A DNA stretch of 64,000 nucleotides from Pyropia haitanensis (taxonomy: Eukaryota; Rhodophyta; Bangiophyceae; Bangiales; Bangiaceae). The position numbers and the translations under genes were made by a program. Positions 42,751 through 52,348 of this stretch are shown here, one piece after another. The stretch spans positions 4,418,559 to 4,482,558 of the forward strand of contig SDUX01000004.1 of NCBI GenBank assembly GCA_008729055.1, in the 5' to 3' direction. Numbering within the stretch: the first letter of the stretch is position 1; the number at the start of each line of letters is the position of its first letter. Below the pieces are notes generated by a model that did not search any database, was not told the origin of the DNA, and was given only the letters and a program-made list of their open reading frames with translations.

Positions 42751-44287
42751 CGGCGCCGGCGCCGCCGCCGCCCCCCTCCGCACCACCTTTGTGCACCCGT
42801 TTGCGGTGGCGGCGCTCGGCGGGCGCACCCCCCCCCCCCCCGGCGCGCTCGTCGCGGCCGCCGCGGCCGAAGGCCGCGCCACTGGCAGCGGCGGCCGCCC
42901 CCCCCCGCAGACCGCCTCCGAGGTGCTCTCCCTGGCGAGCGCCAAGGCGCTCCGCGGCGGCCTGCCCGGCGCGGCGGCGATGGGCATCCAGGTGGCGACG
43001 CTCCTCTGGCTCCGCACGACCATGAACTACCAGTACCGCCACGGCCTGTCGACGCGGCAGGCGCTCCGCACGCTCTACGCGGAGGGGGGGGTCCGCCGCT
43101 TCTACCGCGGCTTTGCGCCGGCGCTCGTGCAGGCGCCGCTGTCGCGGTTTGGGGATACGGCGGCCAACGCGGGGGTGATTGCGCTGCTCGACTCGGCGAG
43201 CGAGACGACCGCCAACCTGCCGGTGGTGGCCAAGACGTCGGCCGCGTCGGCGGCGGCGGCGGGCTTCCGCATCTTCCTCATGCCCGTCGGTGCGTTGGCC
43301 GTCAGTCTGTGCTGTGCTGGGTGGGGCTTGGCACGCTGCCGTTGGGGTGTTTTTTTCGCCTGGCCAACTCCTCCTTCGCTCTCCGTCTCCCCCAGCCAAG
43401 TCTGTTCGAGTCGCCTGTCTTTTCTTCTGTATCGTGCCGCCGTTTTCTGACTCACCGTTTCACACGCGTTGCCGTCCCCCCCCTGCGTGGTCGTGCCATT
43501 TGCTTTTTTTACCGCTTGCCGCCGGTTATTCCCTCGGCTACCCCCGACGCTACACAGATGCGGTCAAGACGTCGCTGCAGGTCAATGGCGCGTCGGGTCT
43601 GCGGCTGCTGGTGACAAAGGCACGGACAGGCGGCGTGCCCGTGTTTTACCACGGCGCGCTCGGCGCCGCGGCGGCCACTTACGTGGGGTGCGTTTGGGCA
43701 GCGTCGGGGTGGGGGGGGGAGGGGGAGCAGGGAGGGGGTGGATTGCCAGGTGGTTCGTCCCGCCTTTGCCTTGGCAGTGCTGGACACGCACGGCCTGGTA
43801 TGCTGACGCTGAGCTTTTTTGCAACTGCCGCCACCGCACCCTATGCACGCTGCTGCCCCTTTTTGTTTTCGTGCTCGCCTTGGGTGTCTTCTCTCTCTGT
43901 CTCTTCCCCCCCCCCATCCTGCTTTGAGAACGCCGCAGCCACTTCCCTTGGTTCAGCGTGTACAACAGCCTCAACGCGGCGCTGCCGCTGTACGATGACC
44001 TCCCCCGCAAGGTCGGCCGCAACGCGCTCATTGGCTTCTCCGCGTCGGTCGTGTCGGACTGCTGCTCCAACTCGCTGCGCGTCGTCAAGACGTACCGCCA
44101 GACGCACGCGGAGGTGGTGTCCTACCCGTCGGCGGTGCGGCAGGTGGTGGCGCAGGACGGGGTGCTGGGGCTCTTTGGGCGCGGCCTCCAGACCCGCATC
44201 ATTGCCAATGGCTTCCAAGGCCTGCTGTTCACGGTGCTGTGGAAGCTGCTCGAGGAGCAGTTTGGTAAGCGCCTGGACCGCAAGTGA
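42656..44287 (+). CDS. Mitochondrial carrier family protein, three exons
   Basis: Carriers of this family move metabolites through the inner mitochondrial (or related) membrane. Exons are 42656-43289, 43558-43687 and 43939-44287, which join in frame to 370 residues. After an Ala/Pro-rich N-terminus come LRGGLPGAAAMGIQVATLLW, TLYAEGGVRRFYRGFAPAL (a classic RFYRG element before the next helix), and IFLMPVDAVKTSLQV, the P-x-D-x-x-K signature created by splicing exon 1 to exon 2. Next come VFYHGALGAAAATYVG and HFPWFSVYNSLNAALP across the second junction, then SNSLRVVKTYRQ, GLFGRGLQTRIIANGFQGLL and the stop. Only the second repeat has the full PxDxxK word; the first and third are weak, so the substrate is unclear. 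Introns are GT-AG, phases 1 and 2. Arg/Lys-rich loops fit the family. Confidence 0.87.
43290..43557 (+). other. Intron 1 of the carrier gene
   Basis: 268-bp GT-AG intron (donor GTGCGT, acceptor CACAG), phase 1. It splits the aspartate codon of the PxDxxK signature. T-rich compared with the exons. Confidence 0.85.
43688..43938 (+). other. Intron 2 of the carrier gene
   Basis: 251-bp GT-AG intron (donor GTGCGT, acceptor GCCGCAG), phase 2. It splits a glycine codon in the TYVGHFPW segment. Confidence 0.85.
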
Positions 44288-44508
44288 GGGGCCTGTTGCA
44301 CGGACGCGTAAACGCATACATACACAAACGTTTGAATGGACCGATGGAGCGATGCCACCGCGTCGCACGAGAACAGCACCCAAAATGACCCGTTCCAGCG
44401 TCGAGCCCACCCACCTCCCGCTGCCAGCTGCGGTCGATGCGCCTCCCCCCCCCCCGCCCCCCCGCCTCGACCTCCACCCTCTCCCCCCTCCCACTACTAC
44501 CGCTACGG

Positions 44509-45101
44509 CTACCGCTTCTTCACCTTGCCCACCCCCTTGCCCTTCTTCTTGCCCGCCCGCGCCTTGCGCGCCGCCGCCCGCTCGGCCAGGTTGGCCTCCC
44601 GCTGCTCCACCCGCCCCCGTATCGCCGCCTTTGTCGACGCCTCCCGCGCGGCCCACGCGGCGGCGCGCTTGGCCTTGACCTTTTCCGCCCGCCGCAGCGC
44701 CTTGGCCACCCGCCGCGGGTCGTCGCGGACCGCCCCGCCCGCCGCGCGCGTCAGCGCCACGTCGAGGCCCGCCGCCACGCGGTCCGCGGCGGGCGCCGCC
44801 GCCCGCGCGGCGGCCGACGCGGTCGCCGCCGCCAGCAGCGCCGCCGACGGCTTGGCCGACAGCTTGTGGCGCCGCCGCTGGGGCGCCGCGTCGCCGCCAC
44901 CGTCGAGGCCGGCGAGGCGCCCAAAGTCCACCGCCGCGACGGGCATGACGTCCGCGGCGGGTGGGGGGGGGGGGGGGGGGGGGGGAGGGGGGGGCCCGCC
45001 CGCCGCGGCCGCACGCGGTGGCACGGCCTTGCGCTTGGCCTTGCCGCCAGCCGCCGCCGTCGCGGCGGCGGCGTCGCTGGCGGTGGCGGCGGTGCCCCCC
45101 C

Positions 45102-45145
<44 letters not shown>

Positions 45146-45977
45146 TTTTTGGCCGCCCTGCCCTCTAGCGCGGCGCCCGGCGGTGGCGCCCCGCCGCCGC
45201 CCGCCGCCGCCGCCCCCACCGCCGCCGCCGCCGCCGCCGCCGGCGTCGCGGGCGTCGCCGGCGCGGCGGGCGGGGCCTTGCGCTTGGCCTTGGCCCCCCC
45301 CCCGCCGCCCTCTTGGCGCGCTTGGCCTCACGCCGCCGCGCCACGTCGGGCTCGTCCGCCTTGCGCGCGGCGCGGAGGCCCGCGAGGCGGGTGCGGAGCT
45401 TGGCGCGCGCCGCGGCGGCCGCGTCCGCGGCCGCGGCCGCGGCGGCCGTCACGGCCGACGCTGCCGGCGGGGCCACCGCCGCGGCGGGAGCGCCCGCCGG
45501 TGGGGCCACCCCAGGGGGGGCGCCCGCCGCCGCCGGCCGCCCGCTGCTGCCGCTGCTGCTGTCGTCGCTGCCGCTGCCAGCGGTCGACCCGTCGTCGCCG
45601 TCGCCACCGTCGCTGCTGTCGCCGCCGCTGTCGCCGCTGTCGCCGCTGTCGCCGCCGCCGTCGCCGCCGTCGCCGCCGTCGCCGCCGGCGCTGTCCGTGC
45701 CGCTAGGGGCACCCGCCCCACCAGCAACGACGCCCGCCTCCCGCGCGGGGTGCTCCCGCTGCCCCTCCCCTCCCACCACTGCCCGCCGCGCCGCGTCTGG
45801 CCCCGCCGCCCCGCCCGCCGCGGCGGCCGCCGCCGTCGGCACCAGCCCGCCCGCGGCGGCGACCGCCGCGAGCGCCGCGGCGCGCCCCGCCGCGGCGGCG
45901 GCCGCCGAGCCCACCACCCGCCGCCGGCGGGGTGGCGGCCGCGGCGCGGTGCCCCCACCCGCGCCCCCACCCGCGCC

Positions 45978-46011
<34 letters not shown>

Positions 46012-46223
46012 GCGTCGGCGGCCGGCGTCGCCGCGACCGGCGACGCCGCGTCGGCCGCCGCCGCCGCCGCCGCCGCGGCGCGTGCGGCGGCGGCGGCGGC
46101 ACGCGCGGCGGCGGCGCGGCCGGTCGGCACCGCCGCGGCGGGCGCGCCCGTGTCGGCCGCAAACACCGTGGCGGGGATGAGCGCGGCGAGGCCGAGGAAG
46201 TAGGCCGCGTCGGCGGCGGCGGC

Positions 46224-46258
<35 letters not shown>

Positions 46259-46268
46259 GGGCCACCAT
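44509..46268 (-). CDS. SURF6/RRP14 family ribosome-biogenesis protein
   Basis: SURF6/Rrp14 is a nucleolar factor in early pre-rRNA processing for both subunits. From the ATG at 46268 the protein starts with poly-Ala and then AAYFLGLAALIPATVF, matching the N-terminal YF-x-LIPA element of the family. An Ala-rich spacer and an acidic Asp/Ser/Gly tract follow (about 45580-45700). The SURF6 core begins at KLRTRLAGLRAARKADEPDV. The frame changes in the C run at about 45293-45306. The second frame ends with FGRLAGLDGG, KLSAKPSAALLAA, GAVRDDPRRVAKALRRAEKV and a Lys/Arg-rich coiled tail (EANLAERAAARKARAGKKKG). VRDDP followed by a K/R-rich helix is the most telling part. Another frame change or a short insertion in the G run at 44960-44991 cannot be excluded. 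The gene is convergent with the carrier gene and divergent from NIT1. Confidence 0.82.
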
Positions 46269-46781
46269 GGTCGCGTCGGCCCAGACAAACGGGGGAGAGG
46301 GAAACGTTGCAAGGAAGGGGGGGGGGGGGGGGAGGAGGGTAGGGATGATGGCAGAGAGGGACCGCGCGGGATTGGTGTCGGGGGGGGGGGGGGGGCGGTC
46401 GCGGCCACGCCGGCCGGTCGCGGCGGCCGCGGCGCGCCGCGGACACAGTCGGACCCGATGCGTCGGCGTCGCGGGCCGACGGCGGCGCCACAAAAACACC
46501 CCCCCCGGAGCGAAACCAGGTCACGCCTGTGAGTGTATTTAATCCATGTATTTCGTATTACCCACGTGTTGAAAGTTTAAAGAATTTTGTGGAACCCGCC
46601 ATTCTTCCCGTCAAGCGGCACCAAACACCGACGACGACCTCCACATCCAATTAATGGACCATACGGCGAACGCGTGCCGTCTGCGTCGGACGCGCGACCG
46701 CCGACGCCTCCCCCCTCCCCCCCCCCCCCGCGTCTCGCTACTTTGCCCTTTCCCCCTTTCCTCCCGCGGTGGTCCGACACG
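46269..46781. promoter_or_regulatory. Divergent promoter region between SURF6 and the NIT1-like gene
   Basis: Short head-to-head spacer. Both sides have C-rich leaders on their own coding strands (G runs at 46317-46331 and 46380-46395 for SURF6, C runs at 46711-46731 for NIT1). The middle, about 46530-46600, is a small AT-rich island (GTATTTAATCC, AAGTTTAAAGAATTTTG) that probably holds the shared core promoter. Confidence 0.55.
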
Positions 46782-47760
46782 ATGCGGGTCGCCATCACCC
46801 AGCTGACCTCCACCGCCTCGGTCGACGACAACTACGCGGCGGTGGCGCCGCTGGTCGCGGCCGCCGCCGCGGCGGGCGCCCGCCTCGTCGCCCTCCCCGA
46901 GTGCTTTGCGTACATGCCGCCCCGGGCGGGCGCGTCGGCGGCGGTGGCCGAGCCACTGGACGGCCCCCTCTTCCGCCGCTACGCCGCCCTCGCCGCCCGC
47001 CACAACGTGTGGCTGTCGCTGGGCGGCTTCCACGAGCGCGACGGCGCGGCGGTGTACAACACGCACGCGGTCGTCCGCGGCGGGGACGGGCAGCTGGTCG
47101 CGGCGTACCGCAAGGCGCACCTCTTTGACGCCGCCCTCCCCGACGGCACCGCCTTCCGCGAGTCGGACACCATCCGTCCCGGCGGGGAGCTGGTCGCCGT
47201 CGCGCACACGCCGGTCGGCACGCTCGGCCTGTCCACGTGCTACGACGTGCGGTTCGCGGGCATGTACCGGGCGCTGGTCGGGGCGGGCGCGGAGGTGCTG
47301 CTGGTGCCGTCGGCGTTTGCAGTTGGCACGGGGCGGGACCACTGGGCGGTGCTCGTCCGTGCGCGCGCGATCGAGGGGGGGTGCCGGTCGTCGCGGCCGC
47401 GCAGGTGGGCGCCCACGCGCCAGGCGCCCGTGACGGGCGGCGCAGCTGGGGGCACGGCCTGGTGGTGGACAGCTGGGGGGGGGTGGTGGTGGATATGGGC
47501 GACCGGACGGGGGCGGTGGAGGTGGTGCCGCTGGGGGGGGGGGGCGCCGCATGCCCCGCGGCCACCACCGGCCGGTGGACGGGGACGTTGCGCCGGTGCG
47601 GGTGGTGGATGGGGGGTGGCGCCCGTCGCTGGGGGACGATGCTGGGGGGGGGGGGGGCGCCGCCACTTGAATGGCAAGGGGGGGGGGGCGGGGGGTGGAC
47701 GCGGCGGCCGTCCGCCGCGGGCTGGCGCCCCAACGTGCGCCACGCCCTTCAGTGGGGGGT
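46782..47760 (+). CDS. NIT1-type carbon-nitrogen hydrolase (deaminated glutathione amidase-like), 3' end uncertain
   Basis: NIT1 amidases hydrolyse deaminated glutathione as metabolite repair. The start MRVAITQLTSTASVDDNYAA at 46782 is typical. The catalytic triad is present: Glu40 in LPECFAYMP, Lys111 in AYRKAHLFD and Cys153 in LSTCYDVRF. ESDTIRPGGELV and ALVGAGAEVLLVPSAFAVGTG-like sequence (ending AVGTGRDHW) also fit. The frame changes in the G run at 47373-47381 and continues VPVVAAAQVGAHAPGARDG, then SWGHGLVVDSWGGVVVDMGD. A last segment DAAAVRRGLAPQRAPRPSVG (about 47696-47760) resembles the family's C-terminal VRR helix. It lies in a third frame after a G-rich stretch, so a frame change or short intron separates it. 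The exact stop is not fixed. Confidence 0.85.
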
Positions 47761-49659
47761 GTGGAGGGGCGGGAGCGCCGCCCGCCATTTGGCCGCGTCG
47801 CACGGCCCCAGCTCCTGCACCCCGCCTGTCTGTGCGCGCGGCGGGAGGGGTGGGGGGATGCAGGCGACGGCCGGTCGGTGGCCGCGGGCGTTGGTGCCCC
47901 CCCCCCCCCCGCCGGCTTCCCCATGGCGTCCCCCACCACCGCGGCTGGTCGGCGGCGAGCTCATGTGGCCCGCCCGGCACACCTCGCGGGCGGCGCCGTC
48001 CACCCCTCTCCCAGCTCTCGCCGGCGGCGGTGACAGTGAAGGCTACGAGCTGGGCACAGTAACGGCCAGGGGCCAGCAGCGCGGAGTCATGCCGCAGGTT
48101 ATTTACTTTTTGATAAATGTTTCAAAAGAAACTATGTTTTTTCGAAGAATATTTTCATTCACCAACAACTTGATCGTCAAACGCACCTGCACTGCATGCA
48201 CTTTGTTGCGTGCACAGACCATCTAATCATTTGGTTCCCGGTGCCTCGCCAACGATAGCGGCTGACGGGCAGGTCACAGTTGATGCCCATCCGCCTCGCT
48301 CGATGGCGGCCGCGCTCGCAGACACCTCTGGCGGACTGGCATCATCGGCGCGTGCGTCCGTGTAGCTGGCGTGCGTGGTCCTTCCTCCCCGCTCGTACCT
48401 GCGTGACGGGCGGTGCGCGCGCCGCCACCGTCGGCCATGGCCGGTGGCGGGGCTGGCCGGCGCGGCCGGCCGTGCCGCCGCCCCGCTGCGTCGACTGACA
48501 ATCCCGCGGCGACTGCTCGTGGCGTGCGGGCTGCGGGTCTGGAGTAGGGGTGAAGGTCGGGGTGGGGGGTAGGGTGGGTAGGCCGCGCTGGTGCCACAAA
48601 CTGACGGGCAGGGTGGCGTCGGCGACATGGCTGCTGCGCGGGTGGGGCGACGGCGACCGACTGACAGGCGCGGGCGCGAGCAGGAGCGCTGGGGGGTGTT
48701 GGCCGCCGTGGAGCTGCCGTCGCGCGCCTTTTCGTCACGCTGGATGGGTACGTGCGGTCATTGTACGTTTTTGGTCTTCTTTCTTTCTTCCCCAGCCCCG
48801 TCTTTTTTGCTTCCGCCGGTTGGCGGACTGGGACTGCTGGCGTGTCGCCCCCGTCTCCGCTGTGGGGAATGATGGAGCCCTCTTCCTTCCCCCTTTCAGA
48901 CGCGTGGCGGATGCCCGTACGCTGTCAGACGGTCGGTGGAGCTACCGTGCGACGGCCTGGCGCTGGGTGCCACACGTCGCGGCCACGTGCCCAGCTGGGG
49001 GGGTGTGGGGCGGCGGTCTTTGGTGCCCTGCACGGCGCGTACGTGTGTGCTTGCGGTGGTGGGTTCCCTCCTTCTGGTCCCGTGCGGGGTTGTTACGCGC
49101 GTCTCGATGGCGCCGTTTTTGCCCCTTCTTTTGGTACCCGCCTATTGTACCGTTGTTGCTGTGGCCCTGTCGTCACGGGCGACGTTTCCCCCCCGCGTGC
49201 CCCCTCCTCCTCAAGGCGGGACTGGGCGTGGATAGCCGCAGGGTGTGGGCGTCGGTACGACCGAGGCGGGCATAGGGTTGGCTGAACAAGCCGTTTGTTG
49301 GCCGTCGTGTCCCAGGCAGGTGCGGTTGGGTGCGTGGTGGGGGCGGTGCGCTGCAAGCGTTGGTTCTCCTCATCTCGACGCTCCGGCCGGCTGCACGACC
49401 CCGGGGCGGGTGCGGGTGGCTCAGTGCCGCAGCCCACCCTGCGGCCGCCGTGTCGTCGCCGTTGTCTCCGCTGTGCCGCGTCGGCGGTGCTTCTTGACCG
49501 CCGCACGCTGTCATTTTTGACGCGGGAGCAGTCCGCGGTTGATGAGGAGAGCGTAGACGGTGCTGGTGAAGGCGGGGGGGAGGGCAAAGGCCCCCACCCG
49601 ACGGGGTTGCCTGGTGTGTGTGGTTGCGGCCCCCCTCCCATCCCCCTCAACGCGCAGCC
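47761..49659. other. Spacer between NIT1-like and RCC1-like gene 1
   Basis: An AT-rich block lies at about 48095-48235 (TTTACTTTTTGATAAATG, AAACTATGTTTTTTCG). A T/C tract ending CTTCCCCAG at 48770-48795 resembles a splice acceptor, after a possible donor GGTACGTGCGG near 48748. The flanking sequence codes nothing recognisable, so no gene is called. The last 50 bp are C-rich and lead to the next start codon. Confidence 0.35.
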
Positions 49660-51084
49660 ATGTTGTACCGGCCGGTGCGACCGTTTGCGTCGCGGATGGG
49701 GTGGCCGACCCCCTTTGGCAGGCCCACGGCGGCCGCCGCCGCGTTGCTGTGGGCGACGGTCTGCGCGCTGGGCGTATTACATGTGCGGGCGCAGGTGACG
49801 CCGGCGTTTGGGTCTCTTGGCCTCGGCTCGGAGTTTTCTGCCGGTATTGAAGAGCAGAAAGTGTACGTGTGGGGCACCGTCCGGCCGTTCAACACCGAGG
49901 ACGTGGCTGACCTGGACGTGTACTCGGTGGCGGCGGGCAACAACTACGCGTGTATGCTGCTCGCCGGCAACCTGTCGGCGGTTTGCATCGGGCAGGACGC
50001 GTCGTCAGACGCGCGCATCGCGGGCACCCTGACCAACCAGTCGTACCTCAAGCTGTCGGCTGGCGTGCAGCACGTGTGCGGGCTGACGGCGGACTTTAGC
50101 TACTGGGACTTTGGCACGCAGGCGCCACGGGAGGGGCTGACCGCGGCGGAGGTGGAGGAGTTTGAGAGCAGCGTTCGCCCCGCGTGCTGGGGCAACGGGG
50201 TGACGAACAGCCGGGGAAATGAATCCTTCCTCACCCCCTCCTACATTGGCAGCCGCGAAGACCCGGTGGTGGACGTGTCGGTGGGGGACTCGTTTACGTG
50301 CACCCGCACCCGGTCGGGGAAGATCAACTGTGACGGCACGTTTGGGACGTCGGGCGACTTTGACACGTACGCCAACACCAAGGACGTAACGGACCCGTCC
50401 TTTGACAACCCCGACGGTGTGACCTTTGACATCATCGTCGCCGGGTACGACCACGTTTGTGGCATCGGCACGCCAACCAACGGCAATACGCTCAAGTGCT
50501 GGGGGTCAGCCGGCCAGTCTGTGTCGGCCGAAGCCAACATTCCCACTGGCAGTGAATTCCTGACCGGTGAGGGCTCGCTTGCATCGGGCAACGGCTTCAG
50601 CTGTGTTCTCCGCTCTGATCGTACGCCCGTGTGCTGGGGCCGCTTTGTGGCGAGCTTCATCCCCGAGACCCCGTCGACGACGCAGTTTAGCTACATCACC
50701 GCTGGCCGCTTCCATGTGTGCGGCATCCGTGTCGCGGACTCGTCCACCGAGTGCTGGGGCATTTGTGAGCATGCAGAGTGCAACCCGCCGGAACAGCTGG
50801 CGCCGTCTACCGTTGGCTGCTCCCGCGTCGCGTCGGTGGGGACGTGTATGGCCTTTGCTCGCAACGACAGCGCAACGTCCACGGGAATGTGCTCCCTGCC
50901 CGACTGTGCGGGCTTCTCTTGGGACGCGGACGGGGATTGCCAGTGCACCATATCGACCGTGCCGGTGTGGACATTGATCGGTCCAACGCCAACGCCCGAG
51001 CCGGGCGCACCAGCGCCCACCGAGTCGCTGGTGTTTTGCGAACCCGTGGAGAGGCAGGTGCTGCGCTCGGTGAACTGTTCCTAG
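49660..51084 (+). CDS. Secreted Cys-rich RCC1-like beta-propeller protein 1
   Basis: Function unknown. The 474-residue protein starts at the ATG at 49660. Its first 45 residues hold a hydrophobic segment (AAAAALLWATVCALGVLHV) ending near AQ, which fits a signal peptide. The rest is built of RCC1-type repeats. Each has a His/Tyr-x-Cys strand followed some 10-15 residues later by Cys-Trp-Gly or a variant: NYACMLLAGNLSAVCIG, HVCGLTADF, FTCTRTRSGKINCDG, HVCGIGTPTNGNTLKCWG, FSCVLRSDRTPVCWG and FHVCGIRVADSSTECWG. This spacing suggests one disulphide per blade, as in the ectodomains of CRINKLY4-type plant receptors. A Cys-rich tail (HAECNPPEQLAPSTVGCSR onward) ends NCS. There is no transmembrane or kinase part. 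Intronless. A paralogue in the opposite orientation ends at 62461. Confidence 0.85.
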   Translation: MLYRPVRPFASRMGWPTPFGRPTAAAAALLWATVCALGVLHVRAQVTPAFGSLGLGSEFSAGIEEQKVYVWGTVRPFNTEDVADLDVYSVAAGNNYACMLLAGNLSAVCIGQDASSDARIAGTLTNQSYLKLSAGVQHVCGLTADFSYWDFGTQAPREGLTAAEVEEFESSVRPACWGNGVTNSRGNESFLTPSYIGSREDPVVDVSVGDSFTCTRTRSGKINCDGTFGTSGDFDTYANTKDVTDPSFDNPDGVTFDIIVAGYDHVCGIGTPTNGNTLKCWGSAGQSVSAEANIPTGSEFLTGEGSLASGNGFSCVLRSDRTPVCWGRFVASFIPETPSTTQFSYITAGRFHVCGIRVADSSTECWGICEHAECNPPEQLAPSTVGCSRVASVGTCMAFARNDSATSTGMCSLPDCAGFSWDADGDCQCTISTVPVWTLIGPTPTPEPGAPAPTESLVFCEPVERQVLRSVNCS

Positions 51085-51973
51085 GTTCCGCGCTCGCGCG
51101 TGGGTGGCTTGCGTCGGAACCTTCTTTTGTTCACTTGTAACTATTGTTGACTCTGAGCGTGCCTGGTTCGCGCAACGTATGGGCTAGATGTTTCTCTTCT
51201 CTGGTTTCGTTCTTCCTCTTGGCTTTGTGTGGATGGTCACCCTGCGGGACCCCGCCTTGTACACCGTGCTGCACCACAGGAGTGGTGCACGCGCCTGTTG
51301 GAATTCGTGAGCGCCGTCGAGGCAGCTGAGATCGAGAGCTGCTGTGATACTAGGCGCCTTTTTTTTTTGTTTGTTTGTATTTGTTGCAGCACACAGAGGT
51401 GAGCGTGTCCATTTACACCAAAGGCCGTCAGCCAGTTCTGCCCGCTTATCCATGACGGTTCCTCGCACAACAGCCGCGGTCCATGGGCTTCATCGAGCAC
51501 GGTTCCACGACCAACAGCCATGGTTCAAGTGGCTGGTCAACCATGCAGTCTCCACCGTCCACCCGTACCGGAACAAGAGATGGAGCTTTGACAGGCCTAG
51601 CCTACTGAAGAGGTGCTACCACGTCGCGCTCGACTGTGCGCTCGGCTGCCCTGGGCAACGTGCACATGGGTCAACGCTGCGTGCCAGCACCCGGTTTGAG
51701 CCGAGCACCCGAAAGGGACGAGTGATACAGCGAGTACGGACAACGGTTGGAGGCCAAAAATGTACAACCTCCCGAGCAGCAGCAACACGCAACCACAGCC
51801 CACACACTGCGGCAGCATGAATACAATAAAGCGAGCACACACACGTACATACGAATCACCACGGCCAAAGACAACACAAAACAAAACACACAAGCAATCC
51901 ATCAATGCAATCGGGCTCCCACACGGCCACCGGCAAGCTCGCCACCATCAGGTAGTTCGAACCAGACCGGCAC
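51085..51973. other. 3' spacer between RCC1-like gene 1 and the PAM2-like gene
   Basis: Convergent spacer of ordinary composition. T-rich at 51355-51385. An AATAAA word on the plus strand lies at 51825-51830. No conserved protein or repeat was recognised. Confidence 0.4.
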
Positions 51974-52348
51974 CTAGGCCTGGTCAGGCCGCCCAATCGC
52001 CCCGCTAATCCAGCGGTCAAACTCCTCTTGCTCCTCCGCCGTCAAGCCGTGGTCGTCCTGCGCAGCCGGCGCTGAAGACGCCATCGACGTCGGCCGGGAC
52101 GAGGTCAGCGCCAACCGCTCCAACCGGCCCGCCACGGATGAGGCAGTCGTTGTGCCCTCCGCCTCGGCCTCAGACGACGGCACGCCCGACGGTCCCGCGG
52201 TGGCCGACGCAGCACCAGCTGCAGCGGCCATTTGGGCCTCGAGCCACCGCTCCTCCTCCTCCGTCATGCGGGTGGCTTGGCGAGCAGAGTGCCACTCGCC
52301 AACTCCGGGACAGAAGGGCGTCGCAGCCAAGGACATCTTGAGCGCCAT
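51974..52348 (-). CDS. Small acidic protein with a PAM2-like motif
   Basis: Not recognised as a named family. The 124-residue protein from the ATG at 52348 starts MALKMSLAATPFCPGVGEW. Residues 5-14 (MSLAATPFCP) fit the A-x-x-F-x-P half of the PAM2 motif, which binds the MLLE domain of poly(A)-binding protein. The leading Leu-Asn of the consensus is Met-Ser here, so the match is partial. Two similar acidic helices follow: TEEEERWLEAQMAAAAG and TAEEQEEFDRWISGAIG, the second at the C-terminus. Between them is a Ser/Ala/Thr-rich linker. The layout (PAM2 near the start, acidic helices, small size) recalls PAIP2/ERD15-type regulators. That function is inference. The reading frame is clean, without homopolymer breaks. 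Confidence 0.55.
   Translation of the reverse strand: MALKMSLAATPFCPGVGEWHSARQATRMTEEEERWLEAQMAAAAGAASATAGPSGVPSSEAEAEGTTTASSVAGRLERLALTSSRPTSMASSAPAAQDDHGLTAEEQEEFDRWISGAIGRPDQA

Noticed and set aside
48550..49285. Possible two-exon gene with a splice-like site near 48795
   Set aside because: The joined reading shows no domain and is Trp/Arg/Cys-rich in all frames. The pyrimidine tract alone is not enough.
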